A stretch of DNA of 64,000 nt from assembly GCF_901933205.1 (NCBI RefSeq), contig NC_044576.1, forward strand, positions 10,325,024 to 10,389,023, written 5' to 3'. This document shows, one piece after another, positions 52,672 to 64,000 of the stretch. The position numbers and the translations under genes are program-made. Every line of letters starts with the position of its first letter. Positions within the stretch are counted from its first letter, which is position 1. The DNA comes from Camarhynchus parvulus (Eukaryota; Chordata; Aves; Passeriformes; Thraupidae). A model generated the notes under the pieces. The model had not been told where the DNA came from. It did no database searches and saw only the letters and a program-made list of their open reading frames with translations.

Positions 52672-53892
52672 TAAAACTCTTTACAGAAAAGTGGTGGCCA
52701 GCAGGAAGAAATTAGAGAATGTCACTATATCCCCTTGAAATGTGGATTTATAAATAGGGGCTGTGGAAGAATCAGACATGTAAACCTCCAGAGTGCAGAA
52801 GTGTAGGAGGGATAGCAGGGGTTTGCAGAGTGTTTCTTTTCAATTAGTAAGGAAACTGAGTGGTAAATTCACTTTGAAAGAAGCTGTCTCTCAGACAAAA
52901 CAGAAGATGGGCATCATCATTGCCCAGTAGTTTCTGTCATCTCTAATTTCTTTGTGCCCAGGGCTTTCTAGAGAGATGTGAAGTCTGGGTTTCTGCAGGA
53001 TTTACAGCATTCTAGGCCAGTCCTTTGGCAGCATCCAAGAGTCTGGATTAAACCAGCATCTGACAAAATTTTCCCAGCACACAGGTACTGGATTCCCATC
53101 ATTTTCTGAGCCCAGGAGCTGCTACTGTGCGCTGTGCTGCTGTTACCTGGTGATGCTACAACAAGACTATGCCCTTGACAGCTTTTACTTTAAACTTTAT
53201 TAAGGCTTGCACTCCTGCATAAAGACAGGTTATATTTACTTCTCTAACTGAGACTGGCAGCTCTTGTTGATATAAAACAGAGACAGAACCACTCTGGGTC
53301 AACTCAATTCCCTCACTGTTTGAAAAAGACTGTTGAACTTCATTTCACTGCAGACAGCACTCTTTTTTTAACCCTCCAAATTGCCTTTACTTTTCTACCT
53401 CACATTCTTCTATTTGGAAAACAAATCAGATTCCCACAGCTAATTTACTGTTAATTAACATTGATTTCATTTTCAGTTAAGTATATATTTCAAGTTAAGC
53501 AGTAGATTCGTAAATTTCAGAACCAGAGCCAACATTTGTGCCAGAAAACTCACAAAAACCTCTACAAATCAATAAATAGTCAACAAAGAAGGTGATATTA
53601 ATGATTTAGATAAAAAAGTTATTTTAAAAGTACCATTACATAGATGTCATCAAAATAATATTATGCAGGTGAACTTTACTGGTGCCTTTGTTTAGGAAAT
53701 TCTCCAACTAAAAACGGTGGTAATTTGGACATAGGCAAAGGAGAACAGTCATTGAGTGCTAATGAATTTCTCCTTTATTAAAATATTGTCATACTAGAAA
53801 CTGATCTCAGCTCATTGTAGCAGTAATTGTGTTTACTCACTTATTTACTCAGCAATAGCTAAAGTACTTACTGGAATTACTTCAATACACAG

Positions 53893-54133
53893 CAGAATGG
53901 ACCTGAATCGCAGCAAAGAGGACAGCAAAGAGCTTGCAAATTTAATTTCCGAACTACATCCAAACTATTCAAAGATAAACAGCTGGTTTCTTAAATTTAT
54001 AATGGTTTACAGATGCAAATACGACATGGCTCAGGACCTCTGCCCTCACCATTCTATGTCCTGTGACAATGAGCACTTCTCACCCTGCTTTGAGGTTTTT
54101 CTCTACTGCCCAGGCAGCAGTGGCAATACCCAG
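53893..54133 (+). other. Candidate exon-like frame, 241 nt, cysteine-containing
   Basis: An acceptor-like CTTCAATACACAG ends at 53892 and a donor-like CCCAG, GTATCC begins at 54134. The frame between is open for 80 codons after one phase base. It starts with a charged helix-like part (MDLNRSKEDSKELANLISEL), where AGCAAAGAGGAC is tandemly duplicated, and continues with several cysteines. The entry phase fits the exit of the candidate at 47386-47546. The frame continues open to 54208. No domain recognised. The splice signals are only fair, and a chance frame is likely. Confidence 0.12.
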
Positions 54134-57100
54134 GTATCCACACAGCTTGAGTACTACTTCCTAATTCTGATTCCTCTATCCTCTACTGTCATTCTTGAGG
54201 TCAGATAATAACCAACGGCAGCAGGAAAAAGACTGCTGAACCAACAGTGAAAGTTTTGGGAGATTTCTCAGATTGTAAAAAAGATTAAAAGGGTAACTCT
54301 CAGGACCTCTTTTTTAAGTATTGTGGATATCTGGAGAATTACTGCGGAGAGTGTACTGAGCATCAGCAGTGCTCTCTATAAAACTGCCCCTGAAAGTAAG
54401 TGTAGGATTGTGCAACAGAGTGTAAATGGATATTGCTCTATGTGTGCGCCTGCAGAGTCACCTGTACAAAACACAGAGTGGAGTTTTTAGGGCTGCATTG
54501 GCACTGAGGTCTGTGCATTAAGCAACAGGGTGAATAAAAACCATAGCACTTGTCCCACAAGTCCTCTTCTAAAAATGAACATAGACATAAAATTGATGTC
54601 TATGAGATTCAAGTGGGACAACATAACACAATTAAGCTCAATTTTCACATTTTATCCTGAAAAATACTGTTTTCAAATAGAGCAAAAACTGCCTTATTCT
54701 GCATCCAAAAGTGCACTGTAACTGAAATCCTACAGTCATCTACACGTCCTTAAAATCAGAATTGTATATACAAGGGAATCTTTGCATTAAAGAGCATTTT
54801 ATAAGCTATTTGTACAAAGTCAGATAAAAAGTTACATAAAACAGGCCTAATACAGCCAATTCTATGGTCAACTGCTTTCTGGCATCACTTCTGTGAGAAA
54901 ATGTTGCCAATTTTATCTACAAATATACAACTACAATTCACTAGAAGTGAAGATTAAATTCCGTATGGAGTTAGGCCAATATTTTCCAAATAAGAAAATT
55001 TAACAAAGGTCATGACCTAATTTAGGAAGAACCCAGTAGAGCATCAGGAACAGAGAGCAACAATACCTTTGAAAGGCTGCTCTGTACTTCCAATTATTGT
55101 TTTATATTTGTCACACTTGTAGATGATGAAGACATGTATTATTGATGAAGTGTGGGCAATTTTTCCTGAGCTGCTTTTCAGCTATCTTTGAATTCCAGCC
55201 TCCTTAAGAGTGCCAGCATGGAATGCACTGTGCAATAGGGATGAAGGCTTGAACAATATCTCAAAAAAACTACATGCTTGAGGATGCTTCCTCAGTACTG
55301 TGCATTAGCAGGAAAGTTTTAAATAAAATTCCTTTTGACTTACATGTTATTATCAAGGATCACATTTTCTACAAGCAGATTGTCAAAAATGCAAAATGTA
55401 ACTTCTTCACACTAACCTTTTATGGAGTCTTTCTAAAAATATAATTAGCTAAAAGGACAAGTTAGAAATCGTGTTAATATTAATTGTAGCAGATGGAATT
55501 TTGAGGGGAAGCAGAAAGGCTAATTTTAATTTCTTACTTAAAAATAGAGCTGCACCAGCTGCAAGTTATTCCCAGCCAACTTGTATTTCACTGAAACTGA
55601 AAAAAAGACTGTCAAGCTCATGGGTAGCCAACATCCTTGCTCACAAATCTAGAGGCAGCAGTATGGGACTTCTGAACTTGTGATGCATTGCACACAAACC
55701 CTTCTCCCAGATCATGATGGCTGTGTTAAACTGTGTCAAATCCTAAAGAGATTTATTCTGAGGATAAGAATTTATAGCACTTGTCACCACAGGTGATATT
55801 GCCAAAGCTGTGCAGAATATCAGCAATTAGCCTACTCTGTAGTCCTATCTGTGAGCAGAAAATGTGCTTGTTACCCAATACAGGTCTGCTTGGTATAAAT
55901 AATTCTAGCACTTTTAAATGCTGATTTACTTTAGAAACATGGAGCCTGACCTGGCTTCAAATTCTTCAGACTTCTGAGGGATTTTAAGGTGCTTCTTGGT
56001 TCCTCAGTTAGCTGCTTTACCAGATTAATTGATGTATTATCATTTTTGGGGGAAAATCCTCTTTTGCCTTTTAAACGTCTAGATACATACACAGCAGCAG
56101 TAGCTCCATTATCAGAGACAAGCCTTTCCTGCTGAATTTCATTTCACTTCTAGGAGTGATTCATGGTATCCATTCCAACTCAGTTACCTCTTCTGAAGTT
56201 TGTGTAACCCTGTGCTATTCAGGAGTTAGTTTTGACATTTCTCCCACTAAATTATAGGGTGTCTCACCTCTCTGAAGACACAAATGCCATTTTAGCAGAT
56301 CAGGTGCCACCTCCAGTAACTGACTAGCCCACTGACTTGACTCAATGTCGTTAAATTTCCTCCACATGGTGACTCAGTTCATGCATTTCAGTGTAAAGGA
56401 TCTCTAGTTAAAGAATCTCATATTGTACATCTGCTCATAAATTGATTAAAAATGCTTCAAAGAGACTCATTCAATGGATTAATGCATGCAGGTCATTACT
56501 GGCTGTTAACTGAGATCTGAACTGATGGAAATTAATTGCTTCAGGATTAAATTAGCTTGTGCAAAGGGATTCTCACAACTTTTGAAGGAAAATGCAAGAG
56601 CACCATCATCTCCTCATCTCCAAAGTCTGCTTTGAACTTCTCTACACTTTTTAGAAGGCCTTGTAGACAAAATATGTTCCTAGTTTAAATCTTGTTGCAT
56701 AAACTGGTGTTGGGCATTACCAGAGACTGCAATTTAGCCTGTACCAGTTTCAGGTTTCATTTGCAGTGTGGTTTTGTTGAACCACATTCAATGCAGTCTG
56801 GCAATGCTGCCAAGAAAGATGTGCTTTCTTCAGAAGATGAGAGGTTAATGTCATTTTATCTGCATAACAAAATGTAAATTTCTCAGTTTATCTGATTATA
56901 TATATGATTTAACTAAGTAGGGAGTCCTTACAGCAGTACCAGCAATTTTATTTTCTAGGAAGTCTCATTTGAGTGCTGCTCATGGGATTTCAAGGGTTAA
57001 GCATTGTTTTCTGTGTACATCATAGAATTCCTTGCTATCTTATGTTGCAACTTAAAATCCAATTATTATCAACTATTTAACATTTCTTATCTAGGGTTAT

Positions 57101-58047
57101 TTGCAGCCTGCTTTTTAAAATAAAAAGATGGTTAAAGAGGTGGGTAAGATCAAGATAGGTGTAATAGCCCTATATTCTCACATCTCAGCCCCATGATATA
57201 TACCAATTTTATATAATAGTGCTTTTTATCTATACTTGCAAACAGATTTAACTAATTGGTTAGTTGAAACAGAGTTAACTAATTTAATAAATATCTGGTT
57301 ATGTTCAAAATAACTGTTGGGAGGTGTGAGGGGAGAGAAGAAGTTGAAAAAAAAAATATCTGTGTATATATATATGCACAAGTAAACATATTTAAAATAC
57401 TCTGCTGAGTTTTTCCTTTAAAAGTTTAAGTTTATTGACTTCAAATTATTTATTAATTCAAGATGAGATCAAAATAACTTCGAACTCCTTAAATTTTGAA
57501 GTGAAACAAAATCTGACTTCAAAATGGCATATGGCGAATTCAGGCTGACACTAATCACTATGGACAGGCAGCCTTCTTTTAGCTCTACATTCATATCCTT
57601 ACTACAGCATCAGGAGATGAGCTGAGAAAGCAGCCTATTCTTACTGCAAAACCCAGAAGAGCATAAATGTTCTGACAATAAAGCCCTTTTTAACACAGAA
57701 AATATAAACAATGTTTCCCTAATCCTTGTTAAAGAGAAAATAATGTCAAGTGCTTAGAGTGAACCTAATATTTGCATAACTTCATTAAATTGGCAGACAC
57801 TTTTTATAAAATTCCATTTAGCTATCATTCATTGAAGGTGAAATACACTAAGCACTTGTGGAAGAGGGTTTAGCCACTAAATCTAAAAACTAGGTTAAAA
57901 ATGCACAGTACCCACTTGTAGTACATGGTAGGAGTATGCAGCTGCTTAAATGTGAGCCCTGAATCCTCAAATGACCATGAGAATATAGTCTTGGAACTAT
58001 AACAAGAATAAGAATTTTTTATTCATTTTTGTCTCCCTCTTCCCTGA
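54134..58047. other. No gene seen
   Basis: AT-rich non-coding sequence. Short frames only. A TA run lies at 57365-57375. No transposon, satellite or RNA gene recognised. Confidence 0.5.
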
Positions 58048-58110
58048 CATGTACATATAAATATATATTTCTCATATATATATATGTATGTGTGTATGTA
58101 TATGCATATA
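58048..58110. repeat. Compound TA/TG-rich microsatellite
   Basis: Alternating purine-pyrimidine sequence of TA, TATG and TGTG units, degenerate rather than perfect. Such tracts often vary in length. Confidence 0.8.
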
Positions 58111-58324
58111 GTAAGAATTTACACCTTTTCCCATCAGATAGGGAAAAAAGTTGTAATCCTCAACTCCAATTTACTATTTGCATCTTTACTGACTGCAACA
58201 ACCTAATCCTTCTTAGGATCAGTAGGGAGATCAGCTGCACTGACTGCACTGCCATAAGGCTATCAGTGAGAGTCGTGGAAGTGTGGGAGTGAGAATGGAC
58301 TGAAGAAAAAACCAGTTCTCTTTA
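58111..58324. other. No gene seen
   Basis: Unique AT-rich sequence between two low-complexity tracts. The plus frame from 58029 runs through it (87 codons), but starts inside the microsatellite. Confidence 0.4.
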
Positions 58325-58381
58325 TGGTTTGTTTTTTTGTTTGTTTTGGGTTTTTGGGTTTGTTTGTTTTGGGGTTTTTTT
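58325..58381 (+). repeat. G/T-only low-complexity tract
   Basis: Fifty-seven consecutive plus-strand bases are only G or T, mixing GTTT units with GGG and GGGG runs. It has three runs of G of at least three (GGG, GGG, GGGG), so it falls one run short of a standard quadruplex motif. It is probably an expanded simple repeat. If in the minus orientation, it resembles an old A/C-rich tail, but no element precedes or follows it. Confidence 0.85.
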
Positions 58382-59353
58382 GCTATCACCAAAAATGTGT
58401 AATAACATCATCACTTTACAGTCTGCTTGGTCTTTCCTTTACTGCTGCACAGTACAGGCATTCTTGCAGGTTCTATGATGTGTGACCTTTCAAAAGCTTT
58501 ATTTAGAAATTTTTGTTCTTATTACCCTTAAAGAACAGCTCTTCAATGGCCAGAATGTGTTGGCTAGTATAAATTTATTATCACAATTATGCTAGGCTAA
58601 TGTAGCTTGGATGATTTTCCATTTCACTCCTGATGTGCCTATCTTGCTCCTAATCAGGGAAATTTATCTGGCTACAAGTATTTTCTGGACAATAAAGTAA
58701 TTTCTCACAAGACAAATAAATCACAACAGAATTAATTTAACATTTCATTAGAACTTTTGCTGTTTTTTACCTGTTAGAAAAGTCTATCTTATTTAAAAAG
58801 TGAAACAGAGATGTACAATCATGTCTGTAACAAAACCCCTGTCATTGAAGAGTACAAGTCACCTCTCATCACTGGCTTGTAAAATTTCGGCATCTGGCAA
58901 AACTAATCAATGCTTTTTTTCTTCTCTAGAAAGAAATGAAGTACTTACAGAGTGTGATTGCACACCTGTTATGGAAGACATTAAAACAGTTGGGATTAAT
59001 AGTCCGTAAAAAGCACCGTCTCACTCCGCCCTTTAGGAGAAGTCCTGGATTGCTGGACTAGCCATGTACTTCTAAAAATGAAACTTAAACAATAAGATTC
59101 TCATCTACTTTGTCATTATGGCTAAATTAACATCACAGCATAACCTCAAAATTAATGAGATATAACTGTAATTGACATCTGTAAAAATATATTCTAATAG
59201 TGTATATGGACAACTTGGCAATCAAAGGAGTTGCAGGAAATTTTAAATCCATTTTAGTTTGCTTATGAGAAAAGTGTGCTATGATTTATTTTGCCTAGTT
59301 GACAACTATTCAAATTTAATTAATTTTAGACTAAGAATTTAATTAAATTTATT

Positions 59354-59390
59354 AAATCTTAAATTTAATTTAAGATTTTAATCTTAAATT
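59354..59390. repeat. Two overlapping perfect AT palindromes
   Basis: The motif ATCTTAAATT occurs three times in alternating orientation. The first palindrome (59354-59378) has perfect 12-bp arms around a single T. The second (59367-59377 with 59380-59390) has perfect 11-bp arms around TT and shares its left arm with the first. Alternative cruciform or slipped structures are therefore possible. It lies within about 110 bp of very AT-rich DNA. Confidence 0.92.
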
Positions 59391-59398
59391 TAGATTTG

Positions 59399-59438
59399 AA
59401 TCTTCTCCCTTAAAAAAACGATTTTAATCTTCTCCCTT
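59399..59438. repeat. Direct repeat AATCTTCTCCCTT, two copies
   Basis: Exact 13-bp copies at 59399-59411 and 59426-59438 with a 27-bp period, next to the nested palindromes. Probably local slippage. Confidence 0.9.
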
Positions 59439-61329
59439 TAAAAATTCTATAGAGAATTTCAAAATCTCACATTTGACCAAGTATCTCTAAAATAGGGCAA
59501 GGAAATTTTTCATGGAATCCTGCAACTACTGTGATGGCTTTAATGCCCCTGCCCTAAACTTTAATATGCAATGGACAGAGCCAATCCACAGTATTATTTA
59601 AAAAGTAGTTTTCTGCACAGCTCACGAAGAGACTACACCATAAACAAAAAAGAGTCAGTGATGACTACACTGAGCAGTATTGCCAAATTTGAGGAGAAGG
59701 TGTGAAAGGCAAAATTTGTTTATGACATGATAAATGCAATTATAAAAATACTCCAAACAAGTGTGACAAATCAAGAAACAAACTTAAGGTGGGGAAAATA
59801 AAACAATGCTATGGAATTTTGCATGAAACTTGCTATCACAAGATATCATTGAGACAAGTGGTTTAGGAGGTGTCAAAGGAAAGATGAGACTGCAGTCAAG
59901 CATTTCCTAGAGAATACAGAACTATTACACACTTTACTTTTGGAGTTAGGTCATGACATGAATTTTGCCTCAGGTCAGGAAGTGTTATTTGTCTCATATA
60001 ATAACCCTGTGTAGTTCAAGACTTTAAAAAGGCTTCACTTTTTTTTTTTCCTGAGGGATGTATTTCCCACTGCACGACATCAGGATGCTTGACTGCATTG
60101 ACAATTGCTCCAATCTAATCCAATTGTGTCTATAGCATCACTAGAAATAAGATCTGCTATTATGCCATTTCCTCTGTTACAAGGAGATCATGCATTATGG
60201 GCATCCATTTACAGCTCCTGATCATGCTTGGCATCCTGCTGGCTAATCTTATCATCTTGCACTGTGTATATTATATTCTAATCAGCAGCTCCTCGTGGGT
60301 TTTTTTCTTTATTTTTTTAGTCTCAGCTTCTATTTAATTTTACAAAGTCTTGAATTCCTCAAAGTTGCCTTTTTTCTTTTCCCTGGAAAATGTAAAAGGC
60401 CAACCTGGGGGCAGATGCATTTTTTAGCGTTGCCTTTAAGTGCCATAGCAGGTAACATCTGTCCTAACTCACTAGATCATAAAATGATGAGATATAAGGA
60501 GACATCTGACAAGTTACAATGGATGCCACAAGGTAATTGCCACAAGTTTATAAAATGCACAATGCTTTTCAAGAATGGCTTCCCCTATTTGTTTCCTAAA
60601 TGAGTAACCAACTGTATCAACCAGTTCCTGTTCTTAAATAACCTTTCCTTTTATTGCTTTTCCCCGCAAGACACCTGCCTTGTGCCCAAAGTAGTGAGAC
60701 CATCGATAGAGAGTGTTTGGAAATGGTAGTAGAACATAGTACTTAGAATATTCCCCCTAAAATTACCCTAAGTGGTGCAAATTTAAAGAACAAGTAAAAT
60801 TAGCCAAAGTTTCGAAATTGCTTTTCTATAATTAATCTTGTTAAAATCTGCGTTACTCCAGCTACCTCTAGATCTCGTAAGGGTTTTGATTGTATGGAAA
60901 TATACCAATTTTATTCCAGCATATCTGCAAGGAGTTATGATGTCTAAGGTATGCTAAAACAGAAATGCTCTCATAAACACTGTTTGAAAAGACATTTGTA
61001 CTGACACTGCTTCTGTATAGTCATAGCTTTGCTATTTAAACAGCAGAGAAGCAACCAAATACCATGCAGAAATGTAATTCACATTGGCAAACCAAGTACT
61101 ACCCCAGTGCAGTGACAAGAATGTTATCTTTGTTTAATTTGATGCACAAGATTAAAACATATTTCAAAAAATTATAAAGCTGGAATTTAAAAGCATCTAT
61201 TACTATTAGGGTTTCTTTTTCTCTTCAAGTGTGACATGAAATGATTGAACATTAAGTAGGAAGAGTTCAGTTTGAAATAGTAGGAACTCCTAACATGCTA
61301 AAAGTATGCATTTCCTAAAAATTCCCAAG

Positions 61330-61337
61330 TGACGTCA
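61330..61337. promoter_or_regulatory. Second CRE palindrome TGACGTCA
   Basis: Another perfect 8-bp CREB/ATF site, 51 kb from the first. There is no nearby core promoter. It may be an enhancer element or a chance match. Confidence 0.25.
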
Positions 61338-62909
61338 AAGGAATCCTTTAGAAAGTGGTGCCATGCTATTTAAGTACTCAATTTGATAGTTTTATTTGTT
61401 GTTACTAGTGAAAATAACACATTAATAAAAACTGATATGACACTGTAAACCTACAGAAAAACACACATATCTCTCTTTTGACCTTCTGTGTCACCCTAGA
61501 TTTTTTTCCTTAAGAGTGTTATATTGAAAAAAAAAAGGTTTAAACAGTATGTATTGTACAGAATACTATATATGTAGTCTAGTGCATTTCTGTGAGATTT
61601 TCTCAGCCCCCATCAATTATTCTAGTTTACAGGAGAGGAAAGGAAGTTAATTGAGTTGTTAATTTTGAAGGTCACACAGCTAGATCATTTGTATATTTTA
61701 TTGCAGCCTGCATTGTATGGCATTTCTTTTTCACAGTTGTATCCTTCTAAATTCTATAAATCACTGCTCAGAAAGAAACCCCCTCAACATGGGAAAACAT
61801 CTGACCTACCACAGCAGTTCAAAATAGAAATATTGTGACATATTATGTCACCGGTCACCTGGTGAATACTATCAATAGCCATCACACACACTTAATAAAC
61901 TCTTCAGCCAATACAAATAATTGCACCCACAACTATATGAGATTTGATTGAGTCTTTGATTTTGCCATTTGGGAGACCACATTCCTGTGCAGTTGTTTGT
62001 TTTATACAAACATGTTGTCATTTTATACTTTCTATAAATTCCCAGGTCTTAAGCAGAACCAATTCCTTTTGTCTAGTCATGGATTTTACTACTTTTGCCT
62101 CAGAGACCCTTCAGATCAGTTCCATCCTGCTTGATGTGGTCTTCAAACTGCCTCCATGCAGTTTGCACTGAACTGAAACTCAGCTTGAAAGCATTGCTTG
62201 CATTTCATCTTTGTCACAGGCCCCCTTTTTAAACCCAGTTTTTCAGTTGCTAAACTGTATTACTGGCCTGCTCTTTGGGCCTGTGGCACTGTCTCAATAA
62301 TGGTGCTTTCCATAAACTATGGAAACCTTATTAGTAACTTGACAATGATAATTATGAAAGACAATTTCCAAGCACAAAATCGAATTCTTGACAGATGGAA
62401 GTTTGTATCAGACCTTCAAGGCAAGAATAGGACCAGCAAAACCAGCTCCCTTAGCCGCTTTCTATGGCCATTGGCAATACATACCTGAAGTCCACCATGT
62501 ATTGCCTGAAGGTCTATATCCATGTTTCAAATATAGTTGCAAATTTGAACATATTATCCTATCCCTTCACAAGCAGCTCTAAAGCTGACAATTCCTGGTT
62601 TATGCTTCATTTCCTTGACAATGTCTCAGTTGTGAGTAAAGGGACTAATTGGTATTTTGTTTATTCCTTTTCTAAACATTAATAGAGATTCATCTTCTTT
62701 TAAAGTTTATATGAAAAGGGAAAACATAGCAATCATGAGACAAGAGATGTTATCTCCCCTTCTCATTGCCTACAGATAAACAGTAAAACATTAATACTGA
62801 TAGATATGTGATAAGGAATGAATCATCCTAGGCCACTCTCAATCATTTCCATTCTATCCTAAATCTGGGGTTCAACTCTCACAGCCTATTGTCAGCACTG
62901 CATATTACC

Positions 62910-63039
62910 TCAATTGCCCATGGGGGCAGAACCATGCACTTCAGTCCTGTTCCCAGCGGGGATTGTTCCAGGTTTCATCCAGCTCACTGTTAACTGGACA
63001 GCACTCTGAATTTCTTGTCCTAAAGCCTGGTAGGCCAGC
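62910..63039 (-). other. Exon-like frame with strong acceptor, minus strand
   Basis: On the minus strand a strong acceptor (TTGGATCCTTTCTTTCAG) ends at 63040. The sequence that follows is open for 42 codons after one phase base, beginning LAYQALGQEIQSAVQLTVSW, to a stop at 62910. A donor-like ACA, GTGAGC at 62987 would instead give a 52-nt internal exon (62988-63039). No partner exon and no family recognised. Weak candidate. Confidence 0.15.
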
Positions 63040-64000
63040 CTGAAAGAAAGGATCCAAAATGTAGTAGGAATATTTTCCTTTTTAACTTTTTTTACTGTCA
63101 CTTCTACAGCATGTTAATTGCTAGTGTGACCCAAAGCATGCAGGAATCAAGCAGACTAACTTAGCCCAGAAACATCAGTGATTTTCCATCTCTCTCTCCC
63201 TGCAGAAAGTAATGAATTAGATGGTTAAAACATTTTTACTCCTTCTGATCTTTTAACTGGATTATCAATGTCCTCCTTTGATTTTCTCAATGGTTTATTT
63301 TAGGAGGAAGGGATACTATGAATGCTAAGGCTGCTGTCTCCTTTGAAACAGAATTTTAAAAGCTGTGATGTAAGAGGGGAAAGAAGGATTCCATTGAAAA
63401 AGTAGCCAGAGCTGGTCTCAAGGGTTGGTCTCAAGACAAGCAGAATAGAGAAAATCAAAGAGTAATGGACCTTAGTTCAACTGATGAAACAAGCAGTCAG
63501 AAGATGCTGATTTAGATAGAAAGAAGCTGGCAATTATTTAAATATCTGAAGAATAAAATCTTAAAAAACAGACAGGAGGAAAGCAATGAGAAAGAGGAGA
63601 AAATACAAAAAATATATCGTGAAACTGAGCAAAAGAAAACTGAAACACTTTACAGCATGTATTTCCATTTAATATCTGTACATACACAAGGCTGCATCCT
63701 ATTCTTAAAACCTGGTTAGCTCAGGTATACTTGGCATGCATCATGTCAGGCAGGAATTTTAAATTTATTTGGACAAGGTTTTTCTCTGTTCTAAGCAAGG
63801 TGAAGGCACTCTGACATTACAAAACCCTTTGTGAATAGACAACAGTAGTGTTTATGTTTGTCCCATTTGTATTTGCATTAAAAAAATAGACATCATAGTT
63901 CTGCAATATTGTAAATATGAGATCAAAATTGTGCCAATTAAGGCAAATACTTCAAATACAAGCTCAGAAAACCTCAAATATCTAACTATTAAATATAGAG
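63040..64000. other. No gene seen to window end
   Basis: AT-rich, purine-rich in parts (about 63.4-63.65 kb). No exon, repeat family or RNA gene recognised. Confidence 0.5.

Larger units (their letters stand above)
47547..53892. other. No gene seen; two recent tandem duplications
   Basis: AT-rich sequence with the two short tandem duplications listed separately, a GCA run at about 49689-49700, a GC-richer patch at 50.20-50.36 kb and an inverted repeat at 52631-52671. Open frames such as 48513-48803 (plus) and 51610-51945 (minus) lack splice or protein support. Confidence 0.45.
58382..62987. other. No gene seen; AT palindromes and one CRE
   Basis: AT-rich non-coding sequence. It contains the nested palindromes at 59354-59390 with a flanking direct repeat, and the CRE at 61330. 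Frames at 60295-60603 and 62198-62488 (plus) are open for about 100 codons but have no splice context or recognisable content. Confidence 0.45.

Noticed and set aside
1..64000. tRNA, rRNA, snRNA genes or intact retroviral genes
   Set aside because: No cloverleaf with A- and B-box spacing, no rRNA-like conserved stretch and no long polymerase- or envelope-like frame was seen by eye on either strand. A dedicated search was not possible.

Overview
The window looks like gene-poor vertebrate nuclear DNA, most probably from a bird. It is AT-rich and poor in CpG. It has no dense gene packing, no operons, no rRNA and no tRNA that I could recognise. It holds very few interspersed repeats. The one clear transposon relic (about 42.02-42.25 kb) is the 3' end of a CR1 LINE, the dominant LINE of birds and other sauropsids. 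Sparse repeats plus CR1 favour a bird over a crocodile or turtle, but that is inference. Nearly all open frames are short and look like chance. No complete, recognisable protein-coding gene is present, so the window is probably intergenic or deep intronic.

Layout. The left edge (1-447) carries protein-like sequence that is either three small exons or a decayed gene. From 0.45 to 15 kb I see plain AT-rich DNA with a near-perfect 22-bp-arm hairpin (945-992), a GC-richer patch near 2.8 kb, a CRE palindrome (10125) and an unassigned minus-strand frame (12950-13318). A GC-richer island near 15.2 kb holds a CTCF-like core. At 19.9-20.5 kb a GC-richer block has four CCAAT/ATTGG boxes, a TATA-like site and a splice donor, all laid out for minus-strand transcription. 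It is either an LTR remnant or a promoter. The stretch from 20.5 to 40.9 kb is almost featureless apart from a short palindrome and a strong G-quadruplex motif (minus strand, 34157-34180).

The most conspicuous object is a 33-unit minisatellite of 17-bp units at 40928-41483, followed by the CR1 fragment. At 45.7-47.5 kb, with a possible further piece at 53.9 kb, there are plus-strand frames bounded by splice-like sites with compatible phases. One starts with a signal-peptide-like segment. These are weak candidates for an unannotated gene. The rest holds recent short tandem duplications (49.05 and 49.83 kb), hairpins, a G/T-only tract (58.33 kb), nested AT palindromes (59.35 kb), a second CRE (61330) and a minus-strand exon-like frame (63.0 kb).

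I found no evidence of a novel biological system. The items most worth checking are the left-edge coding remnant, the minisatellite, the promoter/LTR-like block and the 45.7-47.5 kb exon-like cluster. All coordinates come from reading by eye. No alignment, gene predictor or repeat search was run.
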